Positions 44,400 to 57,089 of a DNA stretch of 64,000 bases are shown here, piece after piece. Both the position numbers and the translations under genes were made by a program. Source of the DNA: Cavia porcellus (lineage: Eukaryota > Chordata > Mammalia > Rodentia > Caviidae). The stretch covers positions 83,461,982 to 83,525,981 of the forward strand of contig NW_026947484.1 in assembly GCF_034190915.1 (NCBI RefSeq), read 5' to 3'. How positions within the stretch are numbered: the stretch's first letter is position 1; every line of letters starts with the position of its first letter. Below the pieces are notes generated by a model. That model had not been told where the DNA came from, searched no databases, and was given only the letters and a program-made list of their open reading frames with translations.

Positions 44400-46474
44400 A
44401 ACTGTCAGCACAGAACAAAGTGGTTCCACTTCTAACGAATTGTCCAACCCATGGTCACAAGAGCTGTGTCAGTAGTAGCTGGCTGATGTGCTTTATAGTC
44501 AGTGAGAAAGAGACAGATAACTTGTTTTCCAACTGTGACATGTTATTCTTTCCCTTGGTTCTGAAGGGGCCAAATTTGGTCCAACGTTCATAAGCAGATC
44601 AAGGTCACTTGCGTCTGACAGTGTAGCTGCATTGAAGGTGGATAAGTAAAGAAAGCAGCAGTAACTGGAGCGGCAAGGTGACACCCAGAGTGTCCAGTAC
44701 TCTATTTCAACCTCAGGCACCAGTCCTTAGATTATGGTAGGGAGCAGATGTCTTTGTTTAGGAGGATACTTTGTCCAGCCCCTTGGAGGTAAAAGCTGAG
44801 AGGTGTTTGAATGCCAAAGTTGGCAGAAAACAATTAAACCAAAAAGAGCTAAATTATTCGTTATTAGAAATGAACAGTGAGACAGATAGAAAGTAGCTCA
44901 CACAGGAGCAGAGTAACAGGAAGGAAGTAACTGAGAACCATGTAAAACGGTTGATGGTTACGGTGGCTGGAAGAATCAAAAGACTTAAAAATACTGTATG
45001 GATGCATGATTTAATTTTAAAGTTTTACACTTCTGAATGAACAAATCCCCATGCTGATGCTACTGTACTCCTTGCTAATGATCTTTTGTGCGTGGCAGTT
45101 TTTTGTTTTACCTTGGAAATTTTTTTTCTGTTTTGGTGAAGATTAGAGAATCTGAAGTGGGCCAATAACAAGGAAATTTTCAGGAGGGCCTCTTTGGACT
45201 TTGACTTCTGTTTAAATCTTAAATGACAGATGGAGAATAAAACAAGAAAAATGGAAACTATCCATAGTATTTTTGGAAGCTTGCTGTGCCTTACCTATAT
45301 GGTAGATCTTTCTCTGAAGCAGAAGTCTATCTAAGGATAGAAACCAGGCTGATATAAATAATTTCTGTTGTGGCATCATGTGTGCTGTTTAAGTGCCCAT
45401 GTACCTCTCTGTATGCCCTGCCCACTCAGGTGGGTGTGTCCATGGGGAGAGTGCTTTTATGAAAATAATAGTCATAGATATCACCTATCAAGCATTAATA
45501 CTGCATGTTATCTTTATAGCAACTTAATTTTACAGATATATGCATGTACAATACATAAAATTAGACACATTATGCATATGTATACATACTTAAGATTACT
45601 CAGTAAGAAATAGATTTGAATCAATCCAAGTATGTATGAATCCAAAAGAGATATTTGCATTATCATACCTGCATGATAATAATGTCTGTCTCTCACAGTC
45701 ATAGAAGGGATCTAGAATTAGCCCTAGATGATAACATGGCCTCCTTTTAAACTCCACCTGACACAGAGATACTTTTTCATTAACTTTACAAACCCTATCC
45801 TCTACCCATCAGAACATATTACTTAAAAATAACAATAACATCAAACATTTTGCTAAACATTGCCAAATGTTTTTCTTGTCATGTATCAATTGCTTTAGAG
45901 AGGATTGGCCATCATTACCTCCGTGTCCTAAGCGCCTCAGTCCATTTTCTGCTCCAAGTTTGGGAATTTTCTGCGCTATGACCTTGGGAGAATTCTCTCT
46001 CCTACCTGGAAGTTTTCTTCTTCCAACTGACCATATGGCAGCTGATTATTGATACTGCTGTTGTCTGTCCTCTGCAGTGGCCATTAAAGCAGTGCTCTTG
46101 TGGAGGGACAGTGTGGAGGTCTTCTCTACTCCTCTTCCCATGTGAATGTTTTGGCTGTACTGTGTGCTGGATCGTATTATGATATGCAGGGTTGTGGTTA
46201 GACATTATATGGTTTATCTGTACATACACACAGTAGGTGTGGACATATGGTACGTGTAGAGGATTGTGTGTGTGTGTGTAATGAAAGGATATTGACTCAG
46301 GATTTTTATAGGAGTTTATTTGTTTCTTATGTAAATTAAACCATCTCTATTGCTCATCCCATAGTTCGACATAGGAAGTGTAATACTAAAACAGCAAAAA
46401 TGAGAAAAAAGAAAAAGTCAAATTTTAATACCTAGAGAGGTCTGAAGTTGGAGTATCAATAAAAGCTATGACTG
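44400..46474. other. Unique non-coding DNA, no gene seen
   Basis: Short frames only. A small TG run at 46266-46280. No repeat family recognised with confidence. Confidence 0.4.
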
Positions 46475-46735
46475 TACTTAGCACACATTGATTAGGCACC
46501 TGATATACTAATCAGAAATTATTATGTGTCAAGTGTGTGACAGGCATGTTAGATGTGTTGCTTCCAATCATCAAATTCCATGAAGAAGCTATCATTAATC
46601 ATATTATTAATCCTAAGAAACTGAGGCTCAAAAAACGTGACTTATTTAATATCACAGTCTTAGCAAAGAGCTGAGACAAGATTTAAGCTGCTGTCTACAT
46701 GGCTTCAGATATAATACTCTTTCCACCTTGTGCCA
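46475..46735 (+). repeat. MIR SINE
   Basis: 'ATTATGTGTCAAGTGTGTGACAGGCATG', 'ATTAATCCTAAGAAACTGAGGCTCAAAAAACGTGAC', 'AGCAAAGAGCTGAGACAAGATTTAAGC' and 'ACTCTTTCCACCTTGTGCC' follow MIR in order. Confidence 0.8.
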
Positions 46736-47660
46736 GACGCTGTGAAAAGACTCACAGGGATGAGCACACCTCAAAGCACACACAGCCTCGCGCGGGAGAC
46801 CATCAACACTTCCTTTATGATTGAGCAGGGTAAGCGGAAGTGACCAGGAGGCCTCTGGCAGCCTGAGAAAGAGCATGAGTCTGAGGCTGATGGCAAGGCT
46901 AAGGGTATTAGTCACAAGACTGAGATAAGAGCAAGGCAACAAGCTTTTGTCAAGAAAGGAAGCAAGAACTTGGTTGGTTTCTGATGTTGATTTGGTTTCT
47001 CACTTCGTAGCATGAGAGAAGACAGCTAGAGAAGACACTGTATCTGCTTTCACCCACTGCTCCTCTCCAGAGGTGACCCAAATCACCAGAAGTGTGAATT
47101 GGAAGCACTGAGATGAATGTCTTTCCTACTCTTTGCCCTTAGAGTTTTGTTTTTAAATGTAACTCTGTCCCTTTGAGGACTTGCTAAATGCAATCTGCAA
47201 TCACAAAGATTGAACTAATAAGGGGCTCAAATAGCATAACACACAGACATGCTTGGAGAATGTTTCTGAACAGGGGCTACCTTCCTTTGGCCAAATGTGA
47301 GGACTATTTGAGTGAGGCAGCACCATGAGAGCCCAGGGCTTAGGTGTTACAGCAAAAGCAACCCATCCATCATCCATCATTATCTCCTTTATGCCTGAGT
47401 CTAGTGAGCTAAAGTCTGTCCTTTGGTGGGCTGGAGGGCAGTATATGTGTTAAACCTTTAAGACTCATCCTTTCCTCAATCAGAGATGTTGAAAGTTTTC
47501 TTTACCTACAGATTTCACTTGAGAAGTACAAAAAACTCACAAAGAAGAGCCAGCTATTTTTGGACACAGTTTCTTTTGACAATACTTCTGATAGCTGACC
47601 AGACAAATCATTTACCCTTTATATGTCTTTCTATATATAATAGGAAATAATAATTCTTAT
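46736..47660. other. Unique non-coding DNA, no gene seen
   Basis: A CpG cluster (CTCGCGCGGG) at 46788-46797 and frames of up to 96 codons, none with a domain. Confidence 0.4.
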
Positions 47661-47666
47661 CTTACT

Positions 47667-47766
47667 AAATATTAATAAAATAATTGTTCACACATATATG
47701 TGTGTATTGAATACATAAATATTAATAAAATAATTGTTCACACATATATGTGTGTATTGAATACAT
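47667..47766. repeat. Perfect 50-bp tandem duplication
   Basis: 47667-47716 and 47717-47766 are identical over 50 bases (both start AAATATTAATAAAATAATTG and end GTATTGAATACAT). Each unit holds a CACATATATGTGTG near-palindrome. Full identity in neutral DNA implies a recent event. Confidence 0.97.
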
Positions 47767-47817
47767 ATAATACATTGGATATAGAATTAATATATATGCA
47801 CATTCAGTTTAAAAACT

Positions 47818-48025
47818 GAACACTAGTACTTTACTAAATGCTATTCTATATATTTTGCTCATGTAATTTCAGTGAATCTTCACCAGACTTTGATGAGAAC
47901 ATTTTTACTGCTGTATATGATTTGCCACAAGGGAAATGAAGCGTGGAGTATGTAGGCACCACAAACCATCATGAGTGTAAGGGGTTGAATCAAGACCACC
48001 TTATCTGTATTCATAGCTCATGTTT
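47818..48025 (+). repeat. MIR SINE, diverged
   Basis: 'TTTTGCTCATGTAATTTCAGTGAATCTTCACCAGACTTTGATGAG', 'TGCCACAAGGGAAATGAAGC' and 'GGGGTTGAATCAAGACCACC' fit MIR core and 3' part. Confidence 0.55.
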
Positions 48026-48854
48026 ACCTTTTAAGTTATCAGGACTCTGTGTGAAAGACCTCACTAGTGATTACAAAATATTCACCTTTGTATATCTGAG
48101 GCATTTGCAGAATACTGGCATCTAGTAGAAACTCAGTTTTATTTTATAATTCATGAATATGAATAAAAAATTGGATAAGCAAGTAAATTATCTTATCATT
48201 ATCTGCTTATTAATAGTAGGAAAATTCAGGTTCCCTAGCAATGAAGGTGAATTATATATCATGATATATAGAGCTACAGAATATTGATTAATGATGTTAT
48301 ATTATTTTTCCAAAAATGAAGAGAGAAAAAAATAAGAATCTATATGGAAAGATACTATTAGTGTTACACTGAGATATTATTGCATTTATAACAGAATAGT
48401 CTCAATATATCATAATGCTTCAAAATGTGCTCTATTTGGATAAATTAGAACAATGAACTCCATGTCCAAATGACATAAATGCTTATAGTGTGTCTTACTA
48501 TATTTCACAGTTGACAGTGTAAATTAATGATATAGGACTCTCATATTGACAGTACCACTCTAACAGACTTTACTATTTGTTAAAATATGATTTTATACTT
48601 ATCTTATGAAATCATAATTCATAAACTAAATTTCATGTATATTTTAAGGAAAAGGCTTCCCCAAAATGTGTAGTAGTTAGTGGCATGTATGTTCAAGGAT
48701 GTATACATAAGCATATATGAATAAGTGAAAGCAATCATGTTGCATATTATTTTAAAAATCTCAAGGCTGTTTTCTAGATCCAAACAATGCATTTCTAAGG
48801 GAGAAAGGGATAGCAAGGCAGAACCATAAAATATTTTTATGTCTTATAAATGTG

Positions 48855-49135
48855 TTTTATTTTCAGCTTTTTATTAGTACATGTTTGCGGTTCACAATGA
48901 TTACGTTCCTTGTGGGGAACTGGTTATCCTTTTCCTCATCCTCTTTCCTTTTCTTCCTGCTCCTCTCCATCTATTGTTCCCCTTCCCTTTTGCAAAAGAT
49001 CTATTTCCATTTTTCTATTGTCTATCTCTTTTTTTTTACTCTTTATTTACATTTTGGGTTTCTATGCTTTGATTGAGTGTGTACACCATCCACACACTGA
49101 TGCTTCTTGAAGCTTCTTGAGGCCCCCTGTACTCT
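48855..49135 (-). mobile_element. LINE-1 3' UTR fragment, reverse
   Basis: 'CAGCTTTTTATTAGTACATGTTTGCGGTTCACAATGATTACGTTCC' followed by a long C/T-rich tract. Layout as at 18525 and 36960. The three overlapping plus frames here are all products of the pyrimidine tract. Confidence 0.45.
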
Positions 49136-49699
49136 GGACATGCATGTCTCTGCCTCTGAGTTAATATCTCTGCACTGACAAAATGGGTATCTGGTGTCTA
49201 TCTGAATTTGTAGCATGTATTTTGGTGATAAGTATGAAAACATAGGCTATGTCATACAGGAAAATTCACTTTGAGAACTGTGATGAATGCCTGTATACAG
49301 CCACCTTCTGTAGGTGGCTGCAACTGAAATAACCCATAATTATTAAGTCACCAGGCAAAGTCATGAGCCCAGACATTCTAATGGAAGCTGAGTCTTACAT
49401 GGGCAGCTCTGTATGGTGAGTTTCAAGTATCAGAGCAAATAGGAGAGAGGTTTTTTTTGTTTGTCTGGTTTTTGGTTTTTTTGTTGTTGTTTTTTCTGGC
49501 ATCTACTTTTGCTCTTCAACCTTCATTAGTGGTTCAAATAGTTTTCAATAAATCTAACAGATTTCACTATTTGTTTTTAAAGAGGCAGAAAGAAAAAGAA
49601 AAGTAGAATTCTTCAATAGGTACAGTTTCTAATTTCAAGGTTAAATTCATTCATTGCCAACTTTGGACTCATTCTGCCCCTTATTTTCATCTCTTTTTT

Positions 49700-50130
49700 G
49701 GTTGTGTGAGTAAAACTTGTCTATCATTCTATGGAAGGAAATATTGCAGCTTTTTAACCACATCAGCCCCAGTATTACAATCCTTCCACATGAGCAGTTA
49801 CACTCATATATAAGAACATTGTTTCAGAGAATCAGCCAATCACATAGTCCCAGCTTCTTGAAGTCAGCCAATCAAAAAGAGCCCCAGATTCTACCAGTCA
49901 GCCAATCAGCAACAGGTACACTCCAGTAACCGTGCTTCCAAGATAAGGGTCAAGGAGCCTCTGTGGTTGCTCTTCTGGAAGTCCACCAATCTTGAAGTTC
50001 TAGCTTCTAAACAACTTATATAGTATTTGATGAGAAATTTGTTCTGAGAATCTGTGTTCTATAATTATGACCTTTAGTTCCTTAGCAAGCATCAGACTCA
50101 GTTTGACTCTGATATTGCAGTGGGGACCTT
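49700..50130 (+). mobile_element. Probable retroviral LTR with CCAAT-box array
   Basis: Four CCAAT boxes (49836-49840, 49868-49872, 49902-49906, 49986-49990), the first three within imperfect 32-34-base repeats containing AGCCAATCA, are followed by a TATATAG box at 50017-50023. This is the U3 promoter layout of many class I ERV LTRs. Exact ends and family are unknown, and no flanking internal sequence is recognised. Confidence 0.45.
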
Positions 50131-50454
50131 TATTCATTTGTTGAGAGAAAATGACTCTCTTGATAAGGGGCTTCCTGCTCTCTACAACTGGTCCTACCTG
50201 GAGACTTACCTCAGTACTAAACTATTCCTACAACAGACTGTGTGCATCTTAATTTCCTATTTATTAATCTCTATTCCTTCTCTGTCTCTAAAACCAAGGT
50301 ACATATATATACTCCTGGTGCTTAGTGAAAATGTTTTGATGGTACATAAACTTAGAAAAAATTTTATGTGTATTTGTGTATAAAAATGTTAAACACATCA
50401 AATCAGTGATTTCAAGAATATATTGGTTAACTAAAAGTTAATGTACAACATTGT

Positions 50455-50795
50455 TTCAGTCTGAATATTTGTGGCCATCAAAAATCCCCATGTTTTAGTC
50501 ACTGGGGTGGTGGTATCAGATGATGGGACCTCCGAGAGATGTTGAGGTGGGGAGGCTGTGCCTTCATGAATGGGATCAGGGTCCTTTCAGAGGGCATCTC
50601 TGAGTGCTAGCTAGCCTTTTACACACTGTGAAGCACCATCTATGAACCAGAGAAAATGAAGCCTTACAGATATTAAATCTGCTGAAGCTTTGCTCTTCAA
50701 TTTCCCATCCTCTAGAACTATAAGAAGTAATTTTATTTTACTTATAAGCCACCCAGTGAATGGTATTTTCTTATAGCAGCTAGTATATATGAATT
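50455..50795 (+). mobile_element. MLT1-like LTR
   Basis: 'GTCTGAATATTTGTGGCCATCAAAAATCCCCATGTT', 'GTGGTATCAGATGATGGGACC', 'GAGGCTGTGCCTTCATGAATGGGATCAGGGTCC', 'TCTATGAACCAGAGAAAATGAAGCC', 'CCTCTAGAACTATAAGAAG' and 'TTATAAGCCACCCAGTGAATGGTATTTTCTTATAGCAG' reproduce the MLT1 order from end to end. Confidence 0.85.
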
Positions 50796-51557
50796 ACTCA
50801 GGAAGATTTGTCAAAGGAATGAGTAAAATTCTACATAAACCTCATAATTGAGAACAATCATGGCACATATTACTGCAACAGCTAAACAGTTGGTCACAGG
50901 AGAGAAGGATAAATACCTAAATCAGTCTGATGCCATTCAAGAAGTCTTTTTTGAGCATAAATGCTAGAATTACCTCATTTGAATCCCCATCTGGAAACTC
51001 TTAGTCTTTTCTTTCTTATGCATTTGAAATTTAAGCATATTATCTTTTAAACTGACTGAAAAAAGTCAAAACTCTTTGACATTTCAGATCACAAACCAAT
51101 TTAACATACATTAATCATTAGATTGTTTTATCAGCACACAGGACAAGCGGAGAATGTCTTTCTATTCTGTTGTCAGAAAACTAAGGCTCATGGATGCTGA
51201 CTGACTTTCTTACAAGGAGCAAATATTAAGTAATTTTTCCCGTGTAAGGCTCAAGTAGCTAGACGTTTCCCAGGAAGGTCACTAACCTTTTGGTCTTTCA
51301 TTTTGCTGTGGGAGCTTAGGTATTCGCTATGACCTAATCTTTGACCTACTTTGTGTACATAATTATTCTGATTATATGTAAAAACTAGTATTAAAAAATT
51401 TTAATTATGCAAAGCAGCCTCAAATGAAAGTAAAAGGTTTGTGTTTGGGGAAATTAGTTTAAGTAATGGAACCAAAATTTTAATGCTTTATGAAGATTAT
51501 ACTTTCCATCTATTTCCATGGTGCTTGAGATGCATTCTATCAGATACCAGTGGTACG

Positions 51558-51922
51558 TATGTGAGTCTGTTTTATGCTGATATAACTGAATACTCAAACT
51601 GAGACCTCCATAAAAAAATAGAAGTTTGATTCAGAGCTCTGGAGGCTGGAAAGTCCATTAGCACAATACCAACATTGGCATGATGTTGCCAGTCTGCACC
51701 CTCCCTCACGTCAAGAGGAAGGGCAAGTGAGCATGTGTGAGACAGTCAGGAAGTAGCCAAATTCACTTTTATCACAAATCCAGTCTCATGAGGACTAATT
51801 CACCCCCTCCCAATAGTGACTTTGGCCCATTTGTGAAGGCAGAGCCCTGGTAGTTTAAACAACGCCCCTTGGGACCCACCTTCTAGCAATGTTGCAATGA
51901 CAATTAAATCTCAACAGAAATG
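51558..51922 (-). mobile_element. MLT1/MaLR-like LTR, reverse
   Basis: 'GAGTCTGTTTTATGCTGATATAACTGAATACTCAAACTGAGACC', 'AGTTTGATTCAGAGCTCTGGAGGCTGGAAAGTCC', 'CACAAATCCAGTCTCATGAGGACTAATTCACCCCCTCCC' and 'GGGACCCACCTTCTAGCAATGTTGCAATGACAATTAAATC' follow the reversed LTR order. Confidence 0.75.
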
Positions 51923-53560
51923 TTTAAGTGCTATGTTATACTGTTTATTTAACTTGTTGATGCCAGAAATTAAACTGGTAGATATCTCGATCTATAGTCA
52001 TGGTTAAAATCCAAGGACAGACATTGTTAGCGTCCCTTTTGATGCTAGGTTCCATTTCATACTGCTGTTTCATTTCATTTTCAACCTTGTTTCTGTTAAC
52101 TGGTATATATCCCAGCTTTGATTGTTTTACTCCAATCTAACATTTTCTGTTTTTGTTAAGAGAATTTAGTCTTTTATGTTTTGTGTCATGACATGCTTGA
52201 TTTGATTCCTTACTCTATATTATGTTTGCTCTTTTTAAAAATTTATCCTTTTCTGTCTTTTTACTTATTTTGATTGTATGATTAGGTTATTTCATTCTTA
52301 CTAATTTTCTTTTTCCTTGGGTTAACTTGGAACTTAAATAGATTTTATCTTTAATTTATTGTTACTTTTTTATCACCCCATCTCATAATTTTATTGCTGT
52401 TATTTTAACATTTTATGAAAAGAAGATCATAACATTTGGCAGACTAAACTTATTTATTCCTTTACTGACTATCTCTCCTTCCAATCAGGTAAGACCTATA
52501 GCATATTTTCACTTGCCTATTAACTTCCCTTTAACCTTATCTGCACGCCATATAAGACCTCTGGATTGCTTGTATTTTATTATCTGTTCTCTCATCCAAA
52601 CTGAGATCTTAAATAATTAAGTACTTTTTATCAGACAATTGTTAATTTTTCTTGACATATTCCTACTTTAAGAATTCTTGTCCATTTCTTAATGTACATA
52701 CCTTTGATCATTATTCAACTTTTTAATTATAAATATGCTCCTAAATTCTCTGCTGATCAGTTTTATCTGCATCTACCATAAAGTTCACCAGATTTATACA
52801 TCCTCTGGTGTGAGTGCTTTATCAAATGCTTCCTCAGGTGGAGTACGTAGTGACATGATTTCTGCAAATAATATTCTAAAAGCTGTTAGTGAATAACACC
52901 CTATCACAGCGCTGGCGCTTTATTCTAAACCATCTGTAGATATGGTTTTATTATAACATAGCTTTGGGATAACAAAACTTCATTACTAATCTAATTTCCT
53001 TCCTTTGTAAAATATTTTTTCTATCTGAATGGGTTAAATATTTATTAGTATTTATCATCAGAGTTCAGAGATTTTACAGAAACATGTCTATGTGTATGTA
53101 ATACCTCAAATTTTATTTGGAACTTGAACTGCTCAAATGTGTTGACTTGGTTATTCTTCAGTCAATTTTTTCATTATTTGCTTAATTATCTTTTCTGTGT
53201 CTGTTCTCTCACTCTGGAGCTTTTGTTTTTCTCATGAATATTTTCAGTTCATGCCATCTTCCAAAATGTCCAAATGTTTTCCCTTGCATTTCTTTTTTTC
53301 CCTCTATGATTTAACATATTCTTCCCAATTTCAATCCACCAACTTAAGCATTTTAGAGTTATCCTTCTCTTTAAAACATTTATTTAATTTTTAAATTACA
53401 AAAAAATGAAGAGGCTTCAGTTCTAGGATCTGTGCTGGAAGTCGTCTTGTGTCTCTTACCTTTTCCTCTACATTCCTTAAATTTGGTTTTAGATAAAACA
53501 GCTCTTTTTCTTTTTCAGCCTACCCGTACTTTTCTGTTTAGTCTTCTCCCTGGCTGGCAG
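51923..53560. other. AT-rich, T-biased non-coding stretch
   Basis: The plus strand is strongly T-rich and has no open frame over 65 codons. Texture suggests a very old reversed LINE, but I could not tie it to a family. Confidence 0.3.
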
Positions 53561-56550
53561 GGCCTTTGAATAAGATGTCATCTTATTTGTGCTCTTCAGA
53601 CACCATGCATGGCAGCCCTCCTAAGGATTGTGGAGCCTACAACTACCTCACCCTGTGCCCCCACACATACAGCACAGTCTTGTGGTATCTCATATTCTGT
53701 AAATGTCCAGATAACCACATCCAACTGTTAAATTCTAATTCTTAAGATCAGAGAGATTCTAAAGTTTAGAAGAGGAAAGTTGAGGTGAGTTGAGATTGAC
53801 TTTCCCTAGAAAGGGCCATTTTCAGGGCTTTCCCTTTTGTGCTAAGCCCTAGAATATTGGCCCAGCAGAGAAAAGTTATGCATGCAGGAGTGGCTCACCT
53901 TTGCTTATTGGCCCAGTGGAACAACTGAGTTGAAGCCACAGCCCTGAAAGGAAGGATGCACAATAACTAACTCCACCATCCTTGCTCATTTCACTCTAAT
54001 CTTCTCAATTTAGGACAATTATTTTTAAAGTCAGTTTAAATTTAATAGTAATCCTGCCTTATTTATCATAGTTTTCACTAATCATTTACCTTTTGAGCCT
54101 CAAGACCTTGTCACTAGAAAACTAGCCTTTTCCACTTGCCTAAAATAACTTTCCTCCTCTTCCAGTATGCTAATTGACTCAGTTGTGTAACTGCCATATA
54201 TTCAATTGAGAATTACCACTCCCTGTATCAACTCTGAGTAAGAAAACTATTTTGGAGTAAAACTTGGCAAAACAAGATCTTGAGCTGCCAACAAATTATT
54301 CTGCAAGATTTCAAAACATTAAGTTTTAGCATTTACTCTCAAAGTCAAGCCAATTTTGCTTTAGGGAACACTATTGTTTGAGCTGAGGAGAAAAAAATCA
54401 AACCTAAATTGTGGTTATTCATCTGGCATTTTTACTATAAGTATGAAAGCAATGGATTTGCCTGGCTTTTTTTTTCTAAAATCACATAAGCTGCAAAGTA
54501 TATACACATATGGAATTTTTTTCACATCCAAAAAGTTACAATCAAATTGTAACTGCAGAGGCTTGTTCCTTAGCAGTATGAGGGGAAAATGCCTAAAAAT
54601 TTTTACAGTGCATTTTTCTTTTGTAGAGATGACTTTTCCCTTTGTTTCCATTGGTCTTTTTAGATTATATTTAACCATGGACAGTTGAAGAAGCCACAAA
54701 CCTCTAAGTATCAAGTATACTATCTTAATGCCTCATATGTAGCATTTTAATATTCTTTTTAATTCTAATGTGTCTTTTTTACCCAAAGTATCTGTCCTTC
54801 CTGTTCCCTTCCTCTTCATATGATTCCAAGGTTTAATGGTCTTTCAATTACTAGCACTGACTCGTGGGTCCTGACAGCAATTTAGAAAAGTTGGTATTAG
54901 ATTCAGTGGTCTCAAATATAATATTATCAATTACTGAGTAAATTCTGTAAGCCACTTTAATCTCTTTGTTTTTATTATCAGCATATGTACAAAGCCCACC
55001 CCCTCTAGACTGTAAGCAGCTCGAGGGTGGTGTTCCTATTATCTCTCTGATCACTTTAAGGAAAAGGATCAGTTCCTTAGGACATAGATGTTCATTATCT
55101 TGCATCAAAAATTATTTTAGTGTCTTTCCTGCTTACCATTACATTATGCCCCAATCAGAAGCATTAGTGGTAGAATTAAAATATCATGACAGATAGAAGC
55201 TGCACTTCTGCAAATGCATAAGAAAAATGATTACCATTATGGCCACTATTATTTTATTACTAAATGTTCATAAACATTAAACTTTCTCCACTTACAAGTG
55301 AGAAACTATTCCATAATCAAAGCATCAAACCAAACTGCATCATGATTTTCCTCAACCTGGACTGGACCAAAGCATTTCTTTGATTCAAGGGCTTGTTATT
55401 GTTGTTGTTGTCATTGTCGTCATTTTGTGTTTATTTTATTTGTCTGTTGGGTTCTTGAACTCTTGATGTCCCAGTCTGTAATTTAAGGGTTGGATAGATT
55501 GCAATCAATTTCATGCACTCTAACTATCCCTGCTACTGCTTCTGTGCAATTGTGCTGGAGTGGCAAATGAAGGATTAGAGGGTAACTCTCTGGAGGCAAC
55601 GAAAACACACATCAATCTGTTCCTCTGCGGTGTAATACGGATGATGCAAAGTCAGGGTAGCCAGAGATCACAGCACATTGTTTTTTGAGAGGAAAGGGTC
55701 ATCTGGAGGAAAAATAACTATAATACAACTATCTGCTTCTCATCTGAGGCTATCCAACGGTCTCTCTGTTCCCCATTGCCTGACATAACACACAGAACAA
55801 CATATGGGATTTCAAGAATTATAATAAGCTGTTGATGATCAGATTGCTCTAAAATGATAATGCGTGCTGTTTTTTGATGACCTACATAGAATACGCTTGG
55901 CAAGAACCACTTTTGGTCTTAATTCCAGGGAGCTGACATTTTGCAAACTCCCCTGCTTCTTTTCATTTCTGCTGGTTGCTGTTGCGGAAGAGATTTTCTC
56001 AGTCTTTCCCTTTGCAGCTCACAGCAATTATGGAGGATACACTGGATCTGTTACCAAGCAAGAATACTTGCCAATTTAGTAAGAGAGAATTCTGGAAAAG
56101 GAATTTCCTGGGGATTTTCAGAGGTGCTAGCTAGATTTGTTAATTTTGTTTTTATTGTGTCTCTTGAATAAAAGAAAAGAAAACAGCCACTCCTGGAATA
56201 GACTGGGAGGCGGGGCTTCCTTGTCTTGTTCACTTCATTTGCTGATTTTATAAATGTGAAAACATAAAAGCTGCAATTGTGAAGCGGGTGGAGGGACAGT
56301 TCTGAAATCTCAGTAATCCATGAATAAAAATATACAATTGAGTCTTGCTAAGTGCCTAAGAATCTAGAGCCTAAGTGCAATTGAGTTAAGGAAGGAGGAA
56401 AAGACAAAACTTTGGGGATCTTTAGGACAAGGTATTTATTTGTCTTGTAGTAAGTAAAAGACACTTAAGTATTTGGGCTTGTTTGTTTTGTGGGTGCATG
56501 TATATTTAGTCTTGGGTTCAGCTTCCATATATTATTTGCATAGTATTCTT
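53561..56550. other. Unique non-coding DNA, no gene seen
   Basis: Contains a 104-codon plus frame (54374-54688) overlapped by a 99-codon minus frame, neither with a recognisable domain. A possible L2-like piece lies at 54998-55060 and a short (GTT)n at 55394-55413. Confidence 0.4.
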
Positions 56551-56553
56551 TAG

Positions 56554-56648
56554 CCCTTTTACTAAATCCCAAGACTGTAAAGCTACAAACCAAACTAAAA
56601 GAAAAAAGACTATAAAACTTCTTTACCCTTTTACTAAATCCCAAGACT
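56554..56648. repeat. 72-bp tandem duplication, partly decayed
   Basis: CCCTTTTACTAAATCCCAAG plus ACT occurs exactly at 56554-56576 and 56626-56648. The unit's remaining A-rich part has diverged between copies, apparently by A-tract length changes. Confidence 0.9.
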
Positions 56649-56684
56649 AAAAACCAAATAAAAAAAAAACTGTAAAGATCAAAA

Positions 56685-56935
56685 GATCTGGGTTTAAATT
56701 TCACGTCTACTAGATGAGCATTGGTTCTGGAGCTGAAAATAGCTGTCTTCACCCTATTCTACCTATACCTCTTTGAGAACTCCTAGACAAGGTCCTGAAA
56801 CTTTTGAATCAATACTCTCACCTGTAAAATAAAGATAATAACAGCATCAGATGATAGGTTTGGTAATGACACAAATAGTGCATGTGTGTTTATAGAGCTT
56901 TCAGGACTGAGACTGAGATACAATAAATACTCAAT
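56685..56935 (-). repeat. MIR SINE, reverse
   Basis: 'GGGTTTAAATTTCACGTC', 'CAATACTCTCACCTGTAAAATAAAGATAATAACAGCATC' and 'TTTATAGAGCTTTCAGGACTGAG' are the reversed MIR blocks, ending with 'ATACAATAAATACTCAAT'. Confidence 0.75.
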
Positions 56936-57042
56936 TGATATTAACAAGCCTGGGAGAAAATCTGTAATTAAGTACAGTATCTGTTCTAAATGACACATTG
57001 TTAAGCTAAGTGTGACACCTCTTTATCCTATATCCTAACAGA

Positions 57043-57088
<46 letters not shown>
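57043..57088. repeat. (CA)n microsatellite
   Basis: About 22 uninterrupted CA dinucleotides; likely length-polymorphic. Confidence 0.98.

Positions 57089-57089
<1 letters not shown>

Noticed and set aside
44127..44447. Open frames on both strands across the GGAA array (up to 106 codons)
   Set aside because: The residues are direct translations of a tetranucleotide repeat (Lys-Glu-Gly-Arg or Phe-Leu-Pro-Ser periods). Not genes.
56970..56988. Short match to U2 snRNA (AGTACAGTATCTGTTCT)
   Set aside because: Only about 19 bases with mismatches, next to a MIR, and no flanking U2 sequence or duplication. Within chance.
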